Position numbers and translations under genes: made by a program. The notes beneath the pieces are model-generated. The model had not been told where the DNA came from, made no database searches, and was given only the letters and a program-made list of their open reading frames with translations. A DNA stretch of 64,000 bases, from assembly GCA_937924525.1 (NCBI GenBank), contig CALDSU010000005.1:248001-312000 (forward strand), read 5' to 3'. Source of the stretch: an uncultured Bryobacteraceae bacterium. Its GTDB lineage: Bacteria > Acidobacteriota > Terriglobia > Bryobacterales > Bryobacteraceae. Each line of letters starts with the position of its first letter. Positions within the stretch are counted from its first letter, which is position 1. This document shows, one piece after another, positions 1 to 8,277 of the stretch.

Positions 1-581
1 AACTCGATCGTGTCGGTGACCAGCCGCATGGAGGGACGAGGGGGATACAGGTACTCTTTCTGGGCGATGTACTCCTTGAGAATGTCGTTCTGCAAAGTCC
101 CCGCCACCCGGTCCCAGGCGACGCCCTGCTGTTCGGCCACCACCAGATACATCCCCCATAAAATGGCCGCGGGAGAATTGATGGTCATCGACACGGTGAC
201 CTCGCCAAGCGGAATGCCGGCAAACAGAATCTCCATGTCTTCGAGCGAACTGACCGGTGCGCCGCACTTGCCCACCTCTCCGGCGGCCATGGGGTCGTCG
301 GCGTCGTACCCCATCAGCGTCGGCAGATCGAAGGCCACGCTCAAACCGGTTTGCCCCTGCGCCAGCAGGTAGCGGTAACGCTCGTTGGTTTCCTCCGGAG
401 TCGAGAAGCCAGCAAACTGGCGCATGGTCCACAGGCGGCCGCGGTACATGGTCCGGTGGATGCCGCGGGTGTAGGGGTACTCGCCTGGAGGTTCGGGAAG
501 TCGGGCCGCGTCCGCGGGGTAGATCCGCTCGACCGGCAGGCCGCTCAACGTCGCCGGACTGTCCAGGGAGCGCCGCGTCAC
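1..581 (-). CDS. methylmalonyl-CoA mutase, large subunit (N-terminal part, cut by window edge)
   Basis: This is the B12-dependent mutase that interconverts methylmalonyl-CoA and succinyl-CoA, and only its first 193 residues lie in the window. It is missing from the ORF track because it has no stop here. The translation contains [43 protein letters not shown] and [14 protein letters not shown], which are hallmark blocks of the substrate-binding TIM barrel of the mutA/mcmA family. The start is a GTG ([14 protein letters not shown]); no in-frame ATG lies nearby. The B12-binding domain, if fused, would lie outside the window. A GTPase gene follows on the same strand 52 bp upstream, but it is not the usual MeaB chaperone. 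Confidence 0.95.
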   Translation of the reverse strand, partial: MTRRSLDSPATLSGLPVERIYPADAARLPEPPGEYPYTRGIHRTMYRGRLWTMRQFAGFSTPEETNERYRYLLAQGQTGLSVAFDLPTLMGYDADDPMAAGEVGKCGAPVSSLEDMEILFAGIPLGEVTVSMTINSPAAILWGMYLVVAEQQGVAWDRVAGTLQNDILKEYIAQKEYLYPPRPSMRLVTDTIE

Positions 582-633
582 GTTGTCATTCTAGCGCGGG
601 GCCTCCTCCCCGGCCCCGCGAAGCGGCGCGGAT

Positions 634-1575
634 TCAAATGTGGAACTCGAGAATGTCGCCATCCTCGACCTGATGGGCGCGCTCGACCATCAGTCCGTCC
701 GGGCCGCCTGCGGCGTGGAACAACCGCGCATAGCGCAGGTGCTCGGCGAAATCTTTATGCACATGCCGCGCGGCGTCGAGGACCGTGGAGCCGCGCGGCA
801 GGACGTAAGGAGCGCCCAGATCGGCCTTCTTGCCCGGCGCTTTCGTATAGACCCGCACCACCCGCAGCGCCTCGAACGCGGCTTTGCGAAACGCGTCCAG
901 GTTCTCGCCGGTCGCCGCGGAAATGGCCAGGCACGGCAGGCGCGGGCCATACAGTTCGGCGAGCGCCCGGAAATTGGCTTCCCCGCCGGGCAGATCCCGC
1001 TTGTTCGCCGCCAGGAAAGCGGGCGGGGGAATCCGCCAGCCGGCGAGCGTTTCGAGGATATAGTCGATTCCGTCCAGCACATCGCCATCGCCGAGGTCCG
1101 CCACCAGGACAAGCAGGTCGGCGGTCCGCAGCGCCTGCGGCAGCCACGGTTCGGTGAAGTGGCGGCTGATGGGCGGCAGATCCACCAACTGAATCTGGAC
1201 ATCCTCGAAACTCATCATGCCCGGCACGGGGGCGTGCGTGGTGAACGGAAACGGCGCGATTTCCGGCCGGGCGTGCGTCAGCGCGCCGACCAGTTGGCTC
1301 TTGCCGGCATTGGGCGGTCCCACCAGCGCCACCTGGCCCGCGCCTTCCTTCCGCACCAGGTAAAACGGCGCGGCGTGCGCGGCGCTCTTCCTGCCGCTTT
1401 CCTTGCGCGCCTGGGAAAGTTTGCGGCGGATGTCAGCCTGGAGTTTCTCGGTGCCCTTGTGTTTGGGCAGGGTGGCGAGCATGCGCTCGAGGGCCGCGAT
1501 GCGGGCGGCGGGCGTTTCCGCGCGGCGATATTCGCGCTCCGCCTCCAGATAGTCCGGGGTGAGGTTGGCGGGCAT
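634..1575 (-). CDS. TGS-domain GTPase of the DRG/Obg superfamily
   Basis: This is a P-loop GTPase of 313 residues. It shows a Walker A (GPPNAGKS), a G3 block (DLPP) and a G4 block (ANKRD), followed by a C-terminal TGS domain of roughly 70 residues (APYVLPRGSTVLDAARHVHKDF ... VEDGDILEFHI). The N-terminal helical segment MPANLTPDYLEAEREYR is typical of bacterial DRG-like GTPases, so I use the ATG at 1575 rather than the upstream GTG at 1599. Family members act in ribosome or RNA-linked processes, but the exact partner is unknown. It stands divergent to ppx with a gap of under 70 bp that must hold both promoters. MeaB is excluded because MeaB lacks a TGS domain. Confidence 0.85.
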   Translation of the reverse strand: MPANLTPDYLEAEREYRRAETPAARIAALERMLATLPKHKGTEKLQADIRRKLSQARKESGRKSAAHAAPFYLVRKEGAGQVALVGPPNAGKSQLVGALTHARPEIAPFPFTTHAPVPGMMSFEDVQIQLVDLPPISRHFTEPWLPQALRTADLLVLVADLGDGDVLDGIDYILETLAGWRIPPPAFLAANKRDLPGGEANFRALAELYGPRLPCLAISAATGENLDAFRKAAFEALRVVRVYTKAPGKKADLGAPYVLPRGSTVLDAARHVHKDFAEHLRYARLFHAAGGPDGLMVERAHQVEDGDILEFHI

Positions 1576-1642
1576 CGCCTCCGGACCGCAGGATATCACG
1601 GCCGCCGGGGGCCCGGGACGCGGCGTATGATGAGGGATCGGG

Positions 1643-3190
1643 ATGCCCCGCTACGCCGCCGTCGACATTGGAAGCAACTCGATCCGCATGGAGGTGACCG
1701 AGATCGAGGCGTCCGCCGATGGCGCCGCGCCTCGCTACCGGATTTTGGCCTCGGACCGCGAGGTCACCCGGCTCGGCGAGGGCGTGTTTGCCTCCGAGCG
1801 GGTGACGCCGGACGCCATGGCTTTGACCGAGCAGGTGCTGGCGCGGTTCGCGCGCACTTGCGCGCGCTTCGACCTGGACGGCGTGCGCGTGGTGGCCACC
1901 AGCGCCGTGCGGGATGCGCGCAACCAGGACGAGTTCCGAGCCGTGGCCGAACGGGCCATCGGCGCGCGGGTGGAAGTGATTTCCGGCGCCGAGGAGGCGC
2001 GGCTGATCCACCTGGGCGTGCAACTGCGCTGGCCGCACCGGGACAAACGCGTGCTCCTGATCGACATCGGGGGCGGCAGCGCGGAACTGATGGTCAGCGA
2101 CCGGGGCGCGCTGGTGGAATCCCACTCCAAGCCTCTGGGCGCGGTCCGGCTGACCGGCATGTTTCTCGAACACGATCCGCCCACGGACGCCGAATTACAC
2201 CGGCTCAATGAGTACATCGCCCAGAAACTGGCGCGCCCGCTGGAGACGCTGCTGCGCCCCGGGCTGGACCGGATGATCGCGACGTCGGCGTCGGCGAGCG
2301 CCGTGGTGTGCGCCGCCAACCGGATTCCGCGGTCCGACCGGGACCGGGCGGACCGGCTGCGGGCCACGCTGAAGCAGGTGCGGAAACTTTACGAACAGGT
2401 GACCACGCGCGACCTGGACGGGCGGCGGAAAATCACGGGGATCGGTCCGCGCCGGGCGGAGATCATTATCCCGGGCGTGTCGGTGCTGTGGCAGGTCATG
2501 GAGGCTTTTCACCAGCCGGCCTTTTACTACTCGGCCGGGGGCGTGCGCGACGGAATCATCGCGGACCTGTTCGCCCGCGGCGTCGGCCGCGAGAAGTCGA
2601 TGCTGGCGCCGGAGGAGCGCCGGGTGGTGGAGCAGGTGGCGCGCCGTTACGGGGTGGAACTCCGCCATGCCCGCCGGGTGGCCGAACTGGCGCACGCGCT
2701 GTTCACCGGCGCCGCTCCCCTGCACGGCCTGGCCCGCGCGTATGGCAAGCTGCTCCAGGCGGCGGCCCTCCTTAAGGATACCGGCCACTACGTGAGCGAC
2801 TCCCGGCATCACAAGCACTCGTATTATCTGGTGGCGAACTCGCCCCTGCCAGGGTTCACCGACGGCGAACGGGAAGTGGTGGCCAACCTTTGCCGCTACC
2901 ACCGCAAGTCGATGCCCACCACGCTCCACCCGTCGTTTGCGGCTCTGTCGGCCGAACAGCAGCAGGCGGTCCGGCTGCTGACGCCGCTGCTGCGGATCGC
3001 CGATGCGCTGGACCGCGGCCAGCGGCAGGCGGTCCGCGCCGTCGAGTGCCGCCTGAATGGCGACCGCGTCGACCTGATCGCCGACAGCTTGCCGGATGCG
3101 GATCTGGAGATCTGGGCCGCCCAGCAGGCCGGCGACGCATTCCGTCAGGTCTACGGGCGTAACCTGATTGTAGCGAGGAAATCCGGATGA
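1643..3190 (+). CDS. ppx: Ppx/GppA exopolyphosphatase with C-terminal HD-type domain
   Basis: This 515-residue protein is predicted to hydrolyse terminal phosphates of polyphosphate and possibly pppGpp. The first 310 residues are an ASKHA-fold phosphatase, with phosphate-1 motif YAAVDIGSNSIRMEV at the start and phosphate-2 motif LLIDIGGGSAELMV near residue 140. The rest is an HD-like all-helical domain (VAELAHALF, LLKDTGHYVSD, HHKHSYYLVANS), as in long Ppx enzymes. The last codons overlap the next gene by 4 bp (ATGA), so the first CHAD half is probably translationally coupled. CHAD domains are known to bind polyphosphate, which fits a shared polyphosphate role. Confidence 0.92.
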   Translation: MPRYAAVDIGSNSIRMEVTEIEASADGAAPRYRILASDREVTRLGEGVFASERVTPDAMALTEQVLARFARTCARFDLDGVRVVATSAVRDARNQDEFRAVAERAIGARVEVISGAEEARLIHLGVQLRWPHRDKRVLLIDIGGGSAELMVSDRGALVESHSKPLGAVRLTGMFLEHDPPTDAELHRLNEYIAQKLARPLETLLRPGLDRMIATSASASAVVCAANRIPRSDRDRADRLRATLKQVRKLYEQVTTRDLDGRRKITGIGPRRAEIIIPGVSVLWQVMEAFHQPAFYYSAGGVRDGIIADLFARGVGREKSMLAPEERRVVEQVARRYGVELRHARRVAELAHALFTGAAPLHGLARAYGKLLQAAALLKDTGHYVSDSRHHKHSYYLVANSPLPGFTDGEREVVANLCRYHRKSMPTTLHPSFAALSAEQQQAVRLLTPLLRIADALDRGQRQAVRAVECRLNGDRVDLIADSLPDADLEIWAAQQAGDAFRQVYGRNLIVARKSG

Positions 3191-3630
3191 TCAAACCGCG
3201 CTCCACCGACCGGCTTCCCGTCTACGCGGCTCGGCAGGCCGACGCGCTGCTGGCCAACCTGGTGAAACAGATCGGACGAGTTCGCGCCGATGGCGATCCG
3301 GACTCGATTCACGATCTGCGGGTGGCGGTGCGGCGCCTGGCGCAGTGTCTGGACGTGTTCGAGAGCCTGTTTCCGCCGGGCGCGGCGCGACGGGTGCGCA
3401 AACGGGTGACCCGGTTGCGGCGCGCCGCGGGACTGGCGCGCGACTGCGATATCGCCCTCGAGTTTCTCGCCGCCCACCCCCTTCCGGACCAGACGGCGTT
3501 CGCCGCGGAACTCAAACGAACCCGGAAGCGGGCCCAGGCGCACCTGCTCAGACTCCTGGACCGGGTAAACCAGCGGCGCTCCTGGGAGAAGTGGCGCCAG
3601 CGGCTGGGCCTGGCGGAGACGGCCCCATGA
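3187..3630 (+). CDS. CHAD-domain protein, N-terminal half gene
   Basis: This 147-residue basic protein corresponds to the first four-helix repeat of a CHAD (conserved histidine alpha-helical) domain. The signature SIHDLRVAVRRLAQCLDVFE, with its conserved His and Arg residues, lies near residue 40, followed by RVRKRVTRLRRAAGLARDCD. A complete CHAD domain has two such repeats in one chain. Here the second repeat is a separate ORF that starts in the ATGA overlapping this stop codon. The gene overlaps ppx by 4 bp. The two halves probably associate to form one polyphosphate-binding surface. A relic of an old frameshift is the alternative. Confidence 0.85.
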   Translation: MIKPRSTDRLPVYAARQADALLANLVKQIGRVRADGDPDSIHDLRVAVRRLAQCLDVFESLFPPGAARRVRKRVTRLRRAAGLARDCDIALEFLAAHPLPDQTAFAAELKRTRKRAQAHLLRLLDRVNQRRSWEKWRQRLGLAETAP

Positions 3631-4094
3631 AGAATGCGTCCATCCGGTGGCTGCGATCCCGCACCGCGGCGGACAACGCCAAGGCGCGCCTTCCCGAGTT
3701 GGCGGGCGCTTTCTTCACGGCGGGACGCGCGCTGGCCGCCGCCGAGTCCGGACCCGCTGAGGCGCACCAGTTCCGGATCCGCACCAAACGTCTGCGCTAC
3801 ACCCTGGAACTCTTCCAGCCCTGCTATGGCGCGGGCCTCAAGCGGCGGCTGGAGTCGCTCCGCGGCATCCAGCAACTGCTGGGCGAACTCAACGACCTGG
3901 CCACTATTGCGCGGCTGGCGAACCGGCCTGCGACTGAAGCACTCATGAACGAACGCGTCGCCGCGAAAATCGGCGAGTTCCGCCGGCTTTGGGGAGAGGA
4001 ATTCGACCGGCCGGGGGCGGAGGCGGACTGGAAGCAGTACCTCCGCGGCGGCCCGCGCAGGACCGTCGGGAGGCGAGGAGCGGCTGGTGGATAA
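3627..4094 (+). CDS. CHAD-domain protein, C-terminal half gene
   Basis: This 155-residue protein starts at the ATG embedded in the stop of the previous half gene (ATGA). It carries the second CHAD signature, EAHQFRIRTKRLRYTLELFQP, and the following helix LRGIQQLLGELNDLATIARLA, which is the normal C-terminal bundle of CHAD. The C-terminus (RGGPRRTVGRRGAAGG) is unusually rich in Arg and Gly. The coding region overlaps the SurA-like gene by 8 bp. The long upstream extension in the ORF track (from 3345) is an out-of-frame shadow of the first half gene. Confidence 0.82.
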   Translation: MKNASIRWLRSRTAADNAKARLPELAGAFFTAGRALAAAESGPAEAHQFRIRTKRLRYTLELFQPCYGAGLKRRLESLRGIQQLLGELNDLATIARLANRPATEALMNERVAAKIGEFRRLWGEEFDRPGAEADWKQYLRGGPRRTVGRRGAAGG

Positions 4095-5274
4095 TAAATA
4101 TATGCGTTTGGGTCGTTTGGGCTGCCTGTGTTTGTTGGCCGCCGGCGGTTACGCCGGAGACGTGCGCATGATCGAACAGATTGTGGCGAAAGTAAACGGC
4201 GACATCATCACCCTCAGCGAAATCGAGCGGATGCGGCAAACTCTCCGCGCCGACTTACAGCAACAGCGGGTGCCGCCCGCCGAGATGGAGAAAATCCTTC
4301 GGGAGCGCGAGCGCCATGTCCTGCGGGATCAAATCGACCAGTTGCTGCTGGTGCAGAAGGGCAAGGAACTGGGCATCAACGTGGACCCGGAAGTGACCCG
4401 GCAACTGGCCGAGATCCAACTGCAAGCCAAAATCGCCGATACGGACAAGTTTCATCAATACGTCCGCGAGCAGTCCGGCGTGCCTTTCGAGGACTTCAAA
4501 CAGCAGATGAAGAACTCCCTGCTGACCCGGCGCGTGGTCCAGCAGGAGGTGGGCGGCCGGATCGCCATTTCCAAGGCGGAGATGGAAAAATACTACGAGG
4601 AGCACAAAAACGAGTTCATCCGTGAGGAACAAGTGCTCCTGCGGGAAATCTTCCTGTCGACGGAAGGCAAGACGCCTGCTCAGATCAACGTGATCGAGCG
4701 GAAAGCCAAGGACTTGGCGGCGCGCGCGCGGAAGGGCGAGAAGTTTGGCGACCTGGCGCGGGACCACTCCGACAGTGAGAGCGCGAAGAACGGCGGGGAG
4801 ATCGGCTGGTTCAAGCGCGGCGAACTGCGGGACGACGTCGAGAAACTGGTGTTCGCCGAACGGCGCAATTTCGTCAGCGATCCCATCAAGACCGACCGGG
4901 GCTTTCTGATCGTCCGGCTGGAGGAACGGCACGAAGCGGGACAGGCATCCTTGCAGGAAGTGGAAAACGAGGTGATGGAGCGCCTCTACCTGCCGCGCAT
5001 GGAGCCGCGAGTGCGGGAATACCTGACCAAATTGCGGCAGGAAGCGTTTCTCGAGATCCGGGAGGGCTTTGTCGATAGCGGCGCGGCCCCTGGCAAGGAC
5101 ACCTCGTGGCGCGACCCGGCGCAGTTGCGGCCGGAAACGACCACCAAGGCGGAAGTCGCCGCGCGCCGGAAGCGCAAGCTGCTGTGGGTAGTCCCGCTTC
5201 CGGGCGGCAAAGGGCGTCCGGCCGCCGAAGCCGCCACACCGGATGCCGCCAGTACGCAGGCCGCCAAGCCCTGA
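4087..5274 (+). CDS. SurA-like periplasmic peptidyl-prolyl cis-trans isomerase
   Basis: This 395-residue protein resembles the SurA/PrsA chaperones that help outer-membrane proteins fold in the periplasm. A short hydrophobic leader (LGCLCLLAAGGYAG) is followed by a SurA-N type segment starting IVAKVNGDIITLSEIERMRQ and, near residues 175-290, one parvulin domain (EEQVLLREIFLSTEGKT ... FGDLARDHSDSESAKNGGEIGWF). E. coli SurA has two parvulin domains, so this is a shorter variant. I use the GTG start because GAGGAG sits 6 nt upstream; an ATG five codons later is the alternative. The C-terminal tail is rich in Ala, Lys and Pro. It belongs to the ppx run. Confidence 0.88.
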   Translation: MDNKYMRLGRLGCLCLLAAGGYAGDVRMIEQIVAKVNGDIITLSEIERMRQTLRADLQQQRVPPAEMEKILRERERHVLRDQIDQLLLVQKGKELGINVDPEVTRQLAEIQLQAKIADTDKFHQYVREQSGVPFEDFKQQMKNSLLTRRVVQQEVGGRIAISKAEMEKYYEEHKNEFIREEQVLLREIFLSTEGKTPAQINVIERKAKDLAARARKGEKFGDLARDHSDSESAKNGGEIGWFKRGELRDDVEKLVFAERRNFVSDPIKTDRGFLIVRLEERHEAGQASLQEVENEVMERLYLPRMEPRVREYLTKLRQEAFLEIREGFVDSGAAPGKDTSWRDPAQLRPETTTKAEVAARRKRKLLWVVPLPGGKGRPAAEAATPDAASTQAAKP

Positions 5275-5318
5275 GCCAGGCTTGGCCTCGGGCCCTCCGG
5301 CCCGCTCGAGCTGAACCA

Positions 5319-6395
5319 ATGAAATCGCCGTTTGTCAGAGACATCGAACCCAACCAGGCGGTCCACACCACGTTCCTGGTGCAGAGCAAGGAAATCCGGC
5401 AGAAGAAGTCCGGCGATCCCTACCTTTCCTTGAGCCTGGCGGACCGAACCGGCGAGTTGGACGCCAAGATGTGGGATAACGTCGCCGAGGTGATGGAGAC
5501 CTTCGACCGCGACGACTTCGTGAAGGTGAAAGGCCAGGTGCAGGTCTTCAACAACCGGCCGCAATTGACGATCCACCGGATGCAGCGCGTGAGCGATGAC
5601 GAAGTGGAGTTCGCGGATTACTTTCCGGCGTCGGCGCGGGATCGGGACGAGATGCTGGCCGAACTGCGCCAGGTGATCGCGGGGATCGGCAACGAACATC
5701 TCCGCGCGCTGCTCTCCGCCCTCTTCGACGATCCGGAAATCGCGCGGCGGTTCAAGACCGCCCCCGCGGCCAAGAGCATCCACCACGCGTACCTCGGCGG
5801 GCTGATCGAGCATGTGCTGTCGTTGTGCAAACTCGCGCGCCTGATGGACGGCCACTACCCGCACATCGATACGGACCTGCTGTTGACGGGCGCCATCCTG
5901 CATGACATCGGCAAGATTTACGAACTAAACTACGAGCGGGCGTTCGGCTACTCGACCGAAGGGCAACTGCTCGGGCACCTGCTGATCGGGTTGCGGGTGG
6001 TGGGAGACAAGCTGCAAAACCTGCCTGATTTTCCGCCGAGGCTGCGCACGCTGGTGGAACACATGATCGTCAGCCATCACGGCCATCTGGAGTTTGGCTC
6101 GCCGAAGGTGCCGCAATTCGCCGAGGCGCTGCTGCTGCACTATCTGGATGATCTGGACTCCAAGATGGCCTGCGCGCAGGCTCTGGTGGAGCGCGACTCG
6201 CTGGTGGAGGGAGAGTTCACCGCGTATCAGGCCTCGCTGGACCGCGCCCTGCTCAAGAAAGAGAAATACTTGAAGGGACCGGCAGCCGCGCCCAAGCCCG
6301 CGGACCGGCCGGCGCCGCCGGCGCGCGAATTGACTCCGTTCGCCGCCAAATTGTGGAACGCCACCCACCCCGCGGCGGACGCCGACGGAGAGTGA
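5319..6395 (+). CDS. YhaM-like 3'-5' exoribonuclease (OB-fold plus HD domain)
   Basis: This 358-residue protein has an N-terminal OB-fold nucleic-acid-binding domain (FLVQSKEIRQKKSGDPYLSLSLADRTGELDAKMWD) and a C-terminal HD phosphohydrolase domain. The HD domain shows HHAYLGGLIEHVLSLCKLA, the metal-binding pair in GAILHDIGKIYEL, and HHGHLEFGSPKVP. This order is that of the Bacillus YhaM/Staphylococcus CbfI family, which degrade RNA or single-stranded DNA from the 3' end. The ATG at 5319 (MKSPFVRDIEPNQ) is chosen because conserved sequence begins there; the ORF-track extension to 5106 lies over the SurA-like gene. The following regulator starts only 4 bp after its stop. Confidence 0.87.
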   Translation: MKSPFVRDIEPNQAVHTTFLVQSKEIRQKKSGDPYLSLSLADRTGELDAKMWDNVAEVMETFDRDDFVKVKGQVQVFNNRPQLTIHRMQRVSDDEVEFADYFPASARDRDEMLAELRQVIAGIGNEHLRALLSALFDDPEIARRFKTAPAAKSIHHAYLGGLIEHVLSLCKLARLMDGHYPHIDTDLLLTGAILHDIGKIYELNYERAFGYSTEGQLLGHLLIGLRVVGDKLQNLPDFPPRLRTLVEHMIVSHHGHLEFGSPKVPQFAEALLLHYLDDLDSKMACAQALVERDSLVEGEFTAYQASLDRALLKKEKYLKGPAAAPKPADRPAPPARELTPFAAKLWNATHPAADADGE

Positions 6396-6399
6396 ATCC

Positions 6400-6786
6400 A
6401 TGCCGCGCGAAGTGCCTCCGCCGCTGGAAATGACGTGCCTCAACGCCCTCTGGGCGCTGCGGGAGGGCAACGTGGCGGATGTGCGGCGGGTGGTGTCGGC
6501 CTCGCGTCCGCTGGCCTACACCACGGTGATGACGCTGCTCGAAAGGCTGGCGCGGAAAGGCGTGGTGTCGCGGCGCAAGGTGGGCCGGGCGTTCTTTTAC
6601 ACCCCGGCGGTGTCCCGCGAAACGTTGCAGCGCGCGGCGCTGCAACAGTTCCTGGACTGCTTCTTCGAGGGTTCGCGCGAGCAACTCGAGGCTTTCCTGG
6701 CGCGCGAAAACTCCTCTCGTCCCGCCGTGACGCCCAGCATCAATGGCGCGGCCTCCGACGACGGCATGGACGCGACGCTGCTCTGA
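6400..6786 (+). CDS. BlaI/MecI/CopY-family winged-helix repressor
   Basis: This 128-residue protein matches the penicillinase-repressor family. LEMTCLNALWALREGNVADVRRVVS is followed by the recognition helix region LAYTTVMTLLERLARKGVVSRRKVGRAFFYTPAVSRE. Family members bind promoter palindromes as dimers and are inactivated by proteolysis through the membrane sensor BlaR1/MecR1. No M56 sensor protease lies in this window, so its inducer and target are unknown. It is the last gene of the plus-strand run starting at ppx and ends 15 bp before a convergent gene. Confidence 0.9.
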   Translation: MPREVPPPLEMTCLNALWALREGNVADVRRVVSASRPLAYTTVMTLLERLARKGVVSRRKVGRAFFYTPAVSRETLQRAALQQFLDCFFEGSREQLEAFLARENSSRPAVTPSINGAASDDGMDATLL

Positions 6787-6794
6787 GCGGCGGC

Positions 6795-6813
6795 CTGCCG
6801 GTCAATCCGGCAG
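6795..6813. terminator. hairpin between convergent genes
   Basis: A perfect 7-bp inverted repeat, CTGCCGG-TCAAT-CCGGCAG, lies just after the BlaI stop and spans the last codons of the convergent secreted-protein gene. There is no T tract on either side, so it may only slow the polymerase or be Rho-assisted. Confidence 0.45.
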
Positions 6814-8277
6814 CGTGAGAATCTGGCAGCGCCCCGGGGTTGCCGCCACGCGGAGATCGCGATCCATCACGTGCACGGTGACCGGCTCGCGGCGCGCGGC
6901 GAAGTCCGTCCGCCGCACCAGCACGCGCCGGTCCAGGCGGAGCCCGGAGACCACCGGTCCGGGGCGGCGGGGAGTCTCGAATGTAATCGGCACGCCCTTG
7001 TCCAGAAACTCACCGTACTCCTGCGCCGCGGCCCAGACCGGGTGCAACAGTTCGACCTCCTTGCGGTACTCCTTCTCGGTAGCCCACAGGAAGAACGTAT
7101 CCACGCCGCGAAGCAGCAAGTGCCAGAGCAATTCCTGGTAGACGGCTTCGCTCATCTGTACGGCGGGCTGCGCGCCGGCGGGGGGCTTGCCCTCGCGCTC
7201 GCTCAAGCCCACGTCCACCGTATGCCAGTGGACGAACGCAATGATCGGAATATGCGGCGGCGTATGCCGGCCCGCGCTCGACCCTTCCCGCAGCCCGTTA
7301 TAGAACCAGCGATAATCTCCCGGCTCGAAGTCGTACCAGTTCCAGGTCCACGACCAAGGGTAGATGACCGGCATGGCGAAGGTGTAGCCGGAATCCTCGA
7401 AATCGTTCGCCCAGTGCCGGTAGCGGGCGCGCTGCTCGCGCAGGGCGGGCTGTCCCTCCACGTACTTCTCAAAGTAGTCGTACCAGAAGCGCCAGCCGGA
7501 GTGCGGGTAGACCGCGTAGTTTCCCACCAGCGCGGCGGGGTGCCGCCGCAGAATCGGCTCGGCGTAGGCCAGGCGTTGGAGGCGGCTCCGCAGCCGGCGC
7601 AATTCCTGCTGATAGGCGAAGAAGTCGTCGAGTTGCGGCAGGCGCTTGCGGCACTCGGCGCACCGTTTGGCCACGTCGTGCGCGCGGTTCCACTCGAGGG
7701 GCCCGTCGATTTCCCAATCGGCGAATACAAAGTCGACCGGCAGCCCCTCGCGGGCGTAGGCATCGGCGAAGCGGCGGACCCGGTCCCGTATGGGCGCGAG
7801 GCGATGCTCCAGCCGGAACGGGCAACCCATCTTCACCTTGCCGAAGGAGGCGTCAAAAAAAGGCTTGCCTTGCGCGTCCAGGTGCGCGGTCGCATCGGTT
7901 CCGTCAAAGAACGAATACAGCAGCGCGTTGGCGTTCGCGTTGACCGGTACGCCGAGTTTTTTCTGGGCGCGGGCCACCGGCAGCGCCTCGGCGAGGCTGG
8001 CGTCGAACTGCGCGTGGTTCCAGTTGGAGACCAGGCCGACACCGCGCTCGTTGAGCCGCCGGACCAGCGTCTCGGCGGTGGCGTCGTCGAGCCTGCCGGG
8101 TCCCATCGCGGGCCACAAATAGAGGGGCAGCCGGCGCCCGCGCGGGTGTTTCAGCGGCTGGGTGTGCTCGAGCACCAGTTGCACGGAGGCGGACCAGGCG
8201 GGTTTGGCGGGCTGTGCGGCCGCGGGCCAGGCCAAGGCTGCCACCAGCGTGGGCATCAGCAGGCGGGAGTCGCTCAT
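6802..8277 (-). CDS. secreted barrel-like protein of unknown function
   Basis: This 491-residue protein has a signal peptide (LLMPTLVAALAWPAAAQ) and no domain I can name with certainty. The pattern of alternating hydrophobic strands with acidic ends (VGLVSNWNHAQFD, VDFVFADWEIDGP, FAMPVIYPWSWTWNWYDFEPGDYRW, IIAFVHWHTVDVG) suggests a TIM-barrel glycoside-hydrolase-like fold. The DWE triplet resembles the acidic motif of hyaluronidase-like barrels, but I do not assign that family. A CAEC pair (residues near 215) could bind metal. The ATG overlaps the stop of the IclR regulator (ATGA), making it the last gene of the six-gene operon. Confidence 0.6.
   Translation of the reverse strand: MSDSRLLMPTLVAALAWPAAAQPAKPAWSASVQLVLEHTQPLKHPRGRRLPLYLWPAMGPGRLDDATAETLVRRLNERGVGLVSNWNHAQFDASLAEALPVARAQKKLGVPVNANANALLYSFFDGTDATAHLDAQGKPFFDASFGKVKMGCPFRLEHRLAPIRDRVRRFADAYAREGLPVDFVFADWEIDGPLEWNRAHDVAKRCAECRKRLPQLDDFFAYQQELRRLRSRLQRLAYAEPILRRHPAALVGNYAVYPHSGWRFWYDYFEKYVEGQPALREQRARYRHWANDFEDSGYTFAMPVIYPWSWTWNWYDFEPGDYRWFYNGLREGSSAGRHTPPHIPIIAFVHWHTVDVGLSEREGKPPAGAQPAVQMSEAVYQELLWHLLLRGVDTFFLWATEKEYRKEVELLHPVWAAAQEYGEFLDKGVPITFETPRRPGPVVSGLRLDRRVLVRRTDFAARREPVTVHVMDRDLRVAATPGRCQILTLPD

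Noticed and set aside
634-1575. MeaB/ArgK chaperone next to methylmalonyl-CoA mutase
   Set aside because: The GTPase has a DRG-like N-terminus and a C-terminal TGS domain, which MeaB lacks.
6802-8277. hyaluronidase (GH56) assignment
   Set aside because: Only a DWE triplet is shared; the surrounding family motifs are absent, so the protein is left unassigned.
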